64,000 bases of DNA from an uncultured Kiritimatiellota bacterium (GTDB lineage: Bacteria; Verrucomicrobiota; Kiritimatiellia; RFP12; DVOR01): positions 1-64,000 of the forward strand of contig CALXSE010000001.1 of assembly GCA_944391085.1 (NCBI GenBank), given 5' to 3'. Positions 59,457-64,000 of this stretch are shown piece after piece. The position numbers and the translations under genes are program-made. The first letter of the stretch is position 1, and every line of letters starts with the position of its first letter. The notes under the pieces were generated by a model. It saw only the letters and a list, made by a program, of their open reading frames with translations, searched no databases and had not been told where the DNA came from.

Positions 59457-60491
59457 TTACTCCGCGCGCTCGATGACGCGCCCTTCCTTGGCCGCCGCCG
59501 CGTCCTGGCGCGCCACGGCCAGGTCGGCCTCCACCATCATCTTGACGAGGCCCTTGAAGGTGACCTTGGGCTCCCACCCCAGCACGCGCTTCGCCTTCGA
59601 GGGGTCGCCCAGCAGCTGCTCCACCTCGGAGGGCCGGTCATAGCGCGTGTCATGCTCCACGTACCGCTCCCAGTCCAGGCCCAGCAGCCCGAAGGCCTCC
59701 TCGCAGAACTCCTTGACGGAGTGCATCTCGCCGGTGGCGAGCACGAAGTCGTCCGGGCGCTCCTGCTGCAGGATGCGCCACATCCCCTCCACGTAGTCGC
59801 CCGCGAAGCCCCAGTCCCGCAGCGCGTTCACGTTGCCCAGATAGAGCTTGTCCTGCAGGCCCAGCTTGATGCGCGCGGCGGCCATCGTGATCTTGCGCGT
59901 GACGAAGGTCGGCCCGCGCCGCGGGCTCTCGTGGTTGAACAGGATCCCGTTCGCCGCGAACAGGTCGTACGCCTCGCGGTAGTTCTTCACCGCCCAGAAG
60001 CCGTACAGCTTCGCCACCGCGTAAGGCGAGCGCGGGTAAAACGGCGTCGTCTCGCGCTGCGGCACCTCCTGCACCTTCCCGAACAGCTCCGAGGTCGAGG
60101 CCTGGTAAAAGCGCGTCTTCTTGCCCATCCCCGTCAGGCGGATGGCCTCCAGCAGGCGCATCGTCCCCAGCGCCACCACGTCGCCCGTGTAATCCGGCGC
60201 GTCGAAGGAGACGCGCACGTGGCTCTGCGCCGCCAGGTGGTAGACCTCGTCGGGCTGCGTCTCATAGACCAGGCGCGCCAGGCTGCCGCCGTCCGTCACG
60301 TCGCCATAATGCAGGTGCAGGCGCACCCCGCGCGCGTGCGGGTCCTGATACAGATGGTCGATGCGCTGCGTGTTGAAGCTCGACGAACGCCGGATCAACC
60401 CATGCACCTCATAACCCTTGTCCAACAACAGCTCGGCCAGATACGACCCATCCTGCCCCGTGATGCCCGTGATGAAAGCGGTCTTACCCAT
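59457..60491 (-). CDS. gmd: GDP-mannose 4,6-dehydratase
   Basis: Gmd makes GDP-4-keto-6-deoxymannose from GDP-mannose. The 344-residue protein has [27 protein letters not shown] in two halves, the active site [30 protein letters not shown] and [16 protein letters not shown]. It heads an operon gmd-fcl-nfeD-SPFH-rnc-methyltransferase and has two upstream promoters. The leader has a small hairpin TTGGCT/AGCCAA (60510-60523) just before AAGGAGT. Confidence 0.97.
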   Translation of the reverse strand: MGKTAFITGITGQDGSYLAELLLDKGYEVHGLIRRSSSFNTQRIDHLYQDPHARGVRLHLHYGDVTDGGSLARLVYETQPDEVYHLAAQSHVRVSFDAPDYTGDVVALGTMRLLEAIRLTGMGKKTRFYQASTSELFGKVQEVPQRETTPFYPRSPYAVAKLYGFWAVKNYREAYDLFAANGILFNHESPRRGPTFVTRKITMAAARIKLGLQDKLYLGNVNALRDWGFAGDYVEGMWRILQQERPDDFVLATGEMHSVKEFCEEAFGLLGLDWERYVEHDTRYDRPSEVEQLLGDPSKAKRVLGWEPKVTFKGLVKMMVEADLAVARQDAAAAKEGRVIERAE

Positions 60492-60532
60492 AACACTCCT
60501 TTTTCTTCTTTGGCTTCAGCCAACAAGGCGCC

Positions 60533-60543
60533 ATTATACCACA
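60533..60543 (-). promoter_or_regulatory. Proximal gmd promoter
   Basis: The minus strand reads TGTGGTATAAT, a perfect extended -10. The predicted leader is about 35 nt with AAGGAGT before the ATG. Confidence 0.75.
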
Positions 60544-60731
60544 GTTCCCCCATCGAAGGGAGCCTCCCCGGAAGACCCCGCAACCCCGCGGCCCCCGTGT
60601 GCCGGAAAGGTGGGGCCCGCCCCGAAAAGGCAAAGGCGGGAGCGGCCCATGGGCCCACGCCCCCAAGACGCCGGCGGGCACCCCAAAGGGACGCCGCGGC
60701 AAACGGCTCAGCGCCGCAAAATACGCCAACT
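60544..60731 (-). other. Structured region between two gmd promoters, possible small RNA
   Basis: This GC-rich stretch of about 190 bp starts at a strong promoter (60732-60759) and contains a perfect palindrome GGCCCATGGGCC and stems such as CCCGCC/GGCGGG. No coding frame with a start and ribosome site is seen. It could be the leader of gmd or a stable RNA such as a 6S-type RNA; I could not match a known consensus. Confidence 0.35.
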
Positions 60732-60759
60732 ATTATAGCAAACGGATTCAGGAAGTCAA
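60732..60759 (-). promoter_or_regulatory. Strong distal promoter upstream of gmd (TTGACT-16-TATAAT)
   Basis: TTGACT at 60759-60754 and a perfect TATAAT at 60737-60732 with a TTTGC extension and 16-bp spacing. Together with the 15029 and 26302 promoters it is among the closest to the consensus. Bases 60760-60904 upstream show nothing coding. Confidence 0.75.
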
Positions 60760-60904
60760 CCCCCTTTTTTTGCCTCCCCGCCTCGCATGGCCACCCCGGA
60801 CAAAGCAGGCCGGGATGCCCCCCGCTTCCCCAAAAGGATGGGCAATCGCCCTCCTTCCCCACCCCCTCTCCCCATTCCCCTCCCACCCCGGCGCACGCCC
60901 CGCG

Positions 60905-60936
60905 AAAAAAATCCCCGGCGGGGGATCCCGCCGGGG
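60905..60936 (-). terminator. Terminator of rnpB
   Basis: CCCCGGCGGG pairs with CCCGCCGGGG around a 4-nt loop and is followed by seven T on the minus strand, directly after the RNase P RNA. Confidence 0.9.
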
Positions 60937-60938
60937 CG

Positions 60939-61286
60939 TGCCGGGGCTGTAAGCCGATTTCTGTACCCTTGCGGGCGCCAATCATTACACTAAGCACCCA
61001 ACCCGCGGATTCGGCCCCGGGGGGCCGCTGGCGGCGCGAGCAGCGCCTCTCCGCCTATTTGGGCTTGCTCCGGAAGGGGTTTGCCGTGCACGGGGGCTTG
61101 CGCCCGCCGCCGGTGGTCTCTTACACCGCCTTTTCACCCTTGCCGCCCGGGGGCGGCGGTTTGTCTCTGTGGCACTTTCCGTCGCGCGGGTTTGCCCCGC
61201 GCCCGCCGGCCATTGCAGCCGGCCTTCCCGCTCTGTGGAGTCCGGACTTTCCTCCCGCCTGCGCGGGCGATTGGCCGCCCCGGCAC
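60939..61286 (-). ncRNA. rnpB: RNase P RNA (bacterial type A)
   Basis: On the minus strand the RNA opens with GTGCCGGGGC, which pairs with GCCCCGGCAC at its 3' end as helix P1. Next come the universal core GAGGAAAGTCCGGACTCC, the L15 region with GGGTTGGGTGC holding the GGU that binds tRNA CCA ends, and ACAGAAATCGGCTTAC, the P4 partner. Length (about 348 nt) fits the ancestral A type. It matures the 5' ends of tRNAs. It starts only six bases after the stop of the zinc-ribbon gene, with no promoter seen between, and ends at a strong terminator. Confidence 0.95.
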
Positions 61287-61292
61287 AAAGCG

Positions 61293-62003
61293 TCAAATCA
61301 GGATGCGGCCGCACGCCGGGCAGGTGACGAGCGGCGCGTCCGGCGTCTTGTCCGCGTGGAGCACCGCCTGCGTCACGGAAGGCGGCTGGACCAGGTTGCA
61401 GCCGGTGCAGACGCCCTCGGCGCGGTTGTACGGCACCGCGCAGGGCCAGCGCGTGAGCTTCAGGCGGTCATAGTAGCGCAGCTGCGCGGGCGGGACGTCG
61501 GCCACGAGCGCGTCGCGGCGCGCCTTGACCTTCTCGGACTCGGCCTCGACGAGGGCCTTGCGGGCCTCGATGGCGTCGAAGATTTCCTGGACGGCGAGCT
61601 CTTCCTCGGCCTCGGCCTGGCGGGCCTCGTCGAGCTTGCGCTCGGTGGGCGTGCGGTTTTTGTCGGCCTCGGCCAGGCCGGCCTCGGCCGCGGCGGCGCC
61701 GGCGGCGGCGTCGCGGTGCTCCTGGTCGGCGGCGGCCAGGGCGCGCGCGGCGGTCTGGCCCATGGCGTTGCGTTCGGCGCGGGCCATGCGGTCGCGGTCG
61801 CGCTGGAACTGGCGCAGGAAGCGGTCATACTCCTTCGCGGCCTGCAGGTTCTCGGCCTCGGCGGCCTTGACCCGCTCGCGGGCCTCGGCCAGGCGCGCCT
61901 GGGCGGCCGCGCGGCGGCTGGGCAGGAGGGTCTTGAGCTCGCGTTGCAGGTCGCGGAGGCGGCCGTCTTCCTCTTGGAGGGCAAGGAGGGCTTGGATGTC
62001 CAT
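61293..62003 (-). CDS. Coiled-coil protein with C4 zinc ribbon (zf-RING_7/CdsZ-like)
   Basis: The 236-residue protein has a long antiparallel coiled-coil (residues 1-165, Ala/Glu/Arg heptads) and a C-terminal zinc ribbon with cysteines in GVCTGCNLVQPP and VTCPACGRI (CX2C ... CX2C). This is the DUF164 family, widespread in bacteria and named CdsZ in Chlamydia, with a suspected role in nucleic-acid or secretion complexes. It lies 15 nt after hydG and six bases before rnpB, so all three may share a transcript. Confidence 0.88.
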   Translation of the reverse strand: MDIQALLALQEEDGRLRDLQRELKTLLPSRRAAAQARLAEARERVKAAEAENLQAAKEYDRFLRQFQRDRDRMARAERNAMGQTAARALAAADQEHRDAAAGAAAAEAGLAEADKNRTPTERKLDEARQAEAEEELAVQEIFDAIEARKALVEAESEKVKARRDALVADVPPAQLRYYDRLKLTRWPCAVPYNRAEGVCTGCNLVQPPSVTQAVLHADKTPDAPLVTCPACGRILI

Positions 62004-62018
62004 GGTGTGTTCCTTTGG

Positions 62019-63443
62019 TTAAAAGTAAAGGTCTCGTTCGCCGGCCTTGATGCGGCCCAGGCGGGCCTCCACCTCGGCGCGGAGCTTGGGGTCGGCGAGC
62101 TTCGCCGTCTCGGCGGCGACGACGGCCCACCCCTTCCGGGCGGTCTCGGCGCCGGCGTAGTCGGTCAGATACTCGGCCAGCGTCATGATTGCGTTGGGCG
62201 TGCAGAACTTGCCGATGAAGCCGGGGATGGCGTATTCCATGAAGTGCTCGCCCGTGCGCCCCAGGCGGTAGCAGCTGGTGCAGAAGCTGGGGATGTAGCC
62301 GCCCTCGAGGATCTCGCCGATCACCTCGTCCAGGCTGCGCGTGTCGCCCACCTGGAACTGCTCGCGGTTGAGCGTCTGCTCGCCCGCCTTGCGCGCCTGG
62401 TTGTACCCGCCGATCTCCAGCTTCGTGCCCGCGTCGATCTGCGAGACGCCGAAGGCCAGCACCTCGCGCCGCAGGGCCGCCGGCTCGCGCGCCGTCATGA
62501 TCAGCCCCGTGTAGGGCACCGCCAGGCGCAGGATGGCCACCAGGCGCTTGTACTGCGCGTCCGTCACCTGGTATTCCAGGTTCAGGTCCAGCCCCTCCGC
62601 CGGCTTGATCCGCGGGAAGCTGAGCGTGTGCGGCCCCACCCCGAACTTCCGCTGCAGGTAAAGCGCGTGCGTCACCATCGCCAGCACCTCGAAGCGCCAG
62701 TCGTACAGGCCGAAGAGCACCCCCAGCCCCATGTCGTCGATGCCCGCGCGGAAGGCCCGGTCAAAGGCGTTCAGGCGCCACAGGTAGTCGGCCTTGCGCG
62801 TCCCGGCCGGGTGCCACTGCGCGTAGGTCCGCTTGTGGTACGTCTCCTGGAAGATCTGATACGTGCCGATGCCCGCGGCCTTCACCGTCCGGAACCCCGC
62901 CTCGTCGAGCGGCGCGGCGTTGATGTTCACCCGGCGGATCTCCCCGCGCCCCTTCTTCGTGGCGTACACCGTGCGCACGGTGTGCGCGATGAACGCGGGG
63001 TCATACTCCGGGCTCTCGCCGTAGACCAGGATCAGGCGCTTGTGCCCCTGATCCTCCAGCGCCTCCACCTCGCGCACCAGCTCCCCGTCCGTGAGCGTCC
63101 GGCGCACCGCCGTCTTCAGCGACCGCCGGAACCCGCAATACTTGCAGTCGTTGCAGCAATGGTTCCCCACGTACAGCGGCGCGAAGAAGACGATACGGTT
63201 CCCGTACACCTCCCGCTTCAGCGTCCGCGCCGCCTCAAAGATCTCCTCCACCAGCTCCGGGCTCTCCGCCCCCAGCAACACCGCCGTCTCCTCGACGCTC
63301 AGCGCCTCCTTGCGCAGGCTCTTCGCGATCACGGCGCGCACCGCCGCGGGGTCTTCCTTCAACCCCGCGACCAGCGCCTCCAACCGCGCGTCGTCGATGA
63401 AATCCACCGCGTCCGGCGGCAATGTCGTGTCCATCTGATACAT
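62019..63443 (-). CDS. hydG: [FeFe]-hydrogenase H-cluster radical SAM maturase HydG
   Basis: HydG cleaves tyrosine to supply CO and cyanide ligands of the H-cluster. The 474-residue protein has the radical SAM motif CNDCKYCGFRR (CX3CX2C with aromatic) and the ThiH-like body VYGESPEYDP and GIGTYQIFQETYH. The HydG-specific C-terminal cluster motif SFCTSCYRLGRTGEHFM is followed 22 residues on by the third Cys (GKFCTPNAI). That last motif separates it from ThiH. Start ATG 63443 with GGGAG upstream. hydE is at 1897-2892; hydF and hydrogenase genes are not in the window. Confidence 0.96.
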   Translation of the reverse strand: MYQMDTTLPPDAVDFIDDARLEALVAGLKEDPAAVRAVIAKSLRKEALSVEETAVLLGAESPELVEEIFEAARTLKREVYGNRIVFFAPLYVGNHCCNDCKYCGFRRSLKTAVRRTLTDGELVREVEALEDQGHKRLILVYGESPEYDPAFIAHTVRTVYATKKGRGEIRRVNINAAPLDEAGFRTVKAAGIGTYQIFQETYHKRTYAQWHPAGTRKADYLWRLNAFDRAFRAGIDDMGLGVLFGLYDWRFEVLAMVTHALYLQRKFGVGPHTLSFPRIKPAEGLDLNLEYQVTDAQYKRLVAILRLAVPYTGLIMTAREPAALRREVLAFGVSQIDAGTKLEIGGYNQARKAGEQTLNREQFQVGDTRSLDEVIGEILEGGYIPSFCTSCYRLGRTGEHFMEYAIPGFIGKFCTPNAIMTLAEYLTDYAGAETARKGWAVVAAETAKLADPKLRAEVEARLGRIKAGERDLYF

Positions 63444-63717
63444 GCTGCTCACTCCCTTGCCCTGGGCGCGCCTTTTCCTGCCTTGCGCGGACGTGCCGCG
63501 CGCCACCGTGGGGCAAAACCCGAATATGATACAACGCCCCGCCCCCCCGCCGCAAGCAAAATGTTCCCGCCGCCGCGAAGACAGGGGGAAACGCGGGCAA
63601 CGGTCGGCCCCCTCGCCGCCCCACCCCGCACGCCCCCCTGCGGGCCGCACCTCCCCACCCATTGCCAAACGGCGCCCAGGGCTTGGGGAAACCCTGCCTG
63701 CCGGGCGCCGCCCTCCC
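63444..63717. other. Intergenic stretch upstream of hydG, no gene seen
   Basis: It holds the hydG promoter (63526-63555), a 7-C run, and an inverted repeat GGCGCCC/GGGCGCC (63671-63709) next to the terminator of the right-edge gene. No coding frame is supported. Confidence 0.5.
63526..63555 (-). promoter_or_regulatory. Promoter of hydG (TTGCGG-18-TATCAT)
   Basis: TTGCGG at 63555-63550 and TATCAT at 63531-63526 on the minus strand, with 18-bp G-rich spacing. The predicted leader is about 76 nt. Confidence 0.65.
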
Positions 63718-63761
63718 TTCCCCAAAAGGCCCCCGCCGTCCGGCGGGGGCCTTTTGGGGAA
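63718..63761 (-). terminator. Terminator of the right-edge PEP-CTERM gene
   Basis: A very long perfect inverted repeat: TTCCCCAAAAGGCCCCCGCCG pairs over 21 bp with its complement around a 2-nt centre. It works in both orientations. Confidence 0.85.
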
Positions 63762-63779
63762 GCCTCGAAGGAGACCGGC

Positions 63780-64000
63780 TTACGCCGCGCGGCGGCGGAG
63801 CGCCACGCCCGCCACGCCAAGCGCCAGCAGCGCCAGCGCCGTCGGCTCGGGCACCACGCCACCGCGGATGTTGTCCGCCGTGATGGCAGCGGCGGTGACC
63901 GTGTCATCCGTCACGTACAGCTCCCAATCGCCGTCATAGGCGCTCCCGCCGTCGAAATTCTTCCCGTAGACGATGTAGGAAAGCGCATTCTCGTTGGCGC
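63780..64000 (-). CDS. PEP-CTERM sorting protein, C-terminal part (start outside window)
   Basis: The minus-strand frame is open to the window edge and stops with TAA at 63782-63780, giving about 73 residues. It reads ALSYIVYGKNFDGGSAYDGDWE and YVTDDTVTAAAITADNI before the tail VVPEPTALALLALGVAGVAL with RRRAA. The tail is the same as in the three other proteins here. The remaining domain is too short to classify. It is probably a surface protein and exosortase substrate. Confidence 0.85.
   Translation of the reverse strand, partial: ANENALSYIVYGKNFDGGSAYDGDWELYVTDDTVTAAAITADNIRGGVVPEPTALALLALGVAGVALRRRAA

Overview
The window looks like a chromosomal piece from a strictly anaerobic, Gram-negative member of the PVC superphylum, most likely Kiritimatiellota or a close Verrucomicrobiota relative. 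The reasons are very high GC with GC-rich third positions, a 51-residue small basic PVC signature-type protein (11163-11318), four proteins ending in a PEP-CTERM sorting tail plus an exosortase, and outer-membrane functions (LpxL-type acyltransferase, DUF481 barrel). Oxygen-sensitive radical enzymes are also present: PflB/PflA and the [FeFe]-hydrogenase maturases HydE and HydG. No phage, insertion sequence or CRISPR array is visible. The taxonomic call is inference from gene content.

Layout. 0-3 kb: the end of a PEP-CTERM protein, a D-aminoacylase and hydE. 3-8.4 kb (minus): citrate synthase, epimerase, tsaB, MATE and anion permease packed into one operon. 8.5-12.6 kb (minus): a TPR protein with xseB, the small basic protein, then an acyltransferase with an HNH nuclease. 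12.7-16.7 kb: pflB divergent from two unknown genes. 16.7-24 kb (minus): a PEP-CTERM protein with a poly-G promoter, then prfB followed by a nucleotide-sugar/O-antigen group (UDP-sugar pyrophosphorylase, O-antigen ligase, rfbA, rfbC, TPR protein). 24.2-26.1 kb (minus): rpsB, tsf and a 33-residue basic protein. 26.3-29.5 kb (plus): an H1-tail/CBM48 fusion and a GH3 lipoprotein. 29.6-37.5 kb (plus): a compact housekeeping run (lipoprotein, ribD, rarA, nnr, rsmI, DUF481, pdxJ, tgt). 37.5-38.6 kb (minus): a second PEP-CTERM protein with a long leader. 38.6-42.3 kb (plus): bioG, bioC, a lysozyme-like protein and mtaB. 42.3-49.9 kb (minus): an EboE-like protein, then an operon of membrane glycosyltransferase, exosortase, DUF192, GT2, pflA and trkH. 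50.1-55.5 kb (plus): tRNA-Ser, a secreted acidic-tail protein with a PpiD-like protein, an empty 592-bp stretch, a four-domain S1 protein and an unknown gene. 55.6-60.5 kb (minus): gmd, fcl, nfeD, SPFH protein, rnc and a methyltransferase. 60.9-63.4 kb (minus): hydG, a zinc-ribbon coiled-coil protein and rnpB. The right edge holds a fourth PEP-CTERM tail.

How it fits together. PflB/PflA make formate and acetyl-CoA, and HydE/HydG imply hydrogen metabolism, although hydF and hydrogenase subunits are outside the window. rfbA/rfbC, gmd/fcl, the UDP-sugar pyrophosphorylase and several glycosyltransferases feed surface polysaccharide. The exosortase probably sorts the PEP-CTERM lectin-like proteins.

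Two regulatory themes stand out. First, many promoters carry an extended -10 of the form TGTGGTAYAAT, and in eight genes the -10 lies only 6-7 nt before the ATG, which predicts leaderless mRNAs. Second, both complete PEP-CTERM genes have promoters with long G-tracts filling a 19-nt spacer, one of them an unbroken run of twelve G, which suggests length-dependent (phase-variable) expression.
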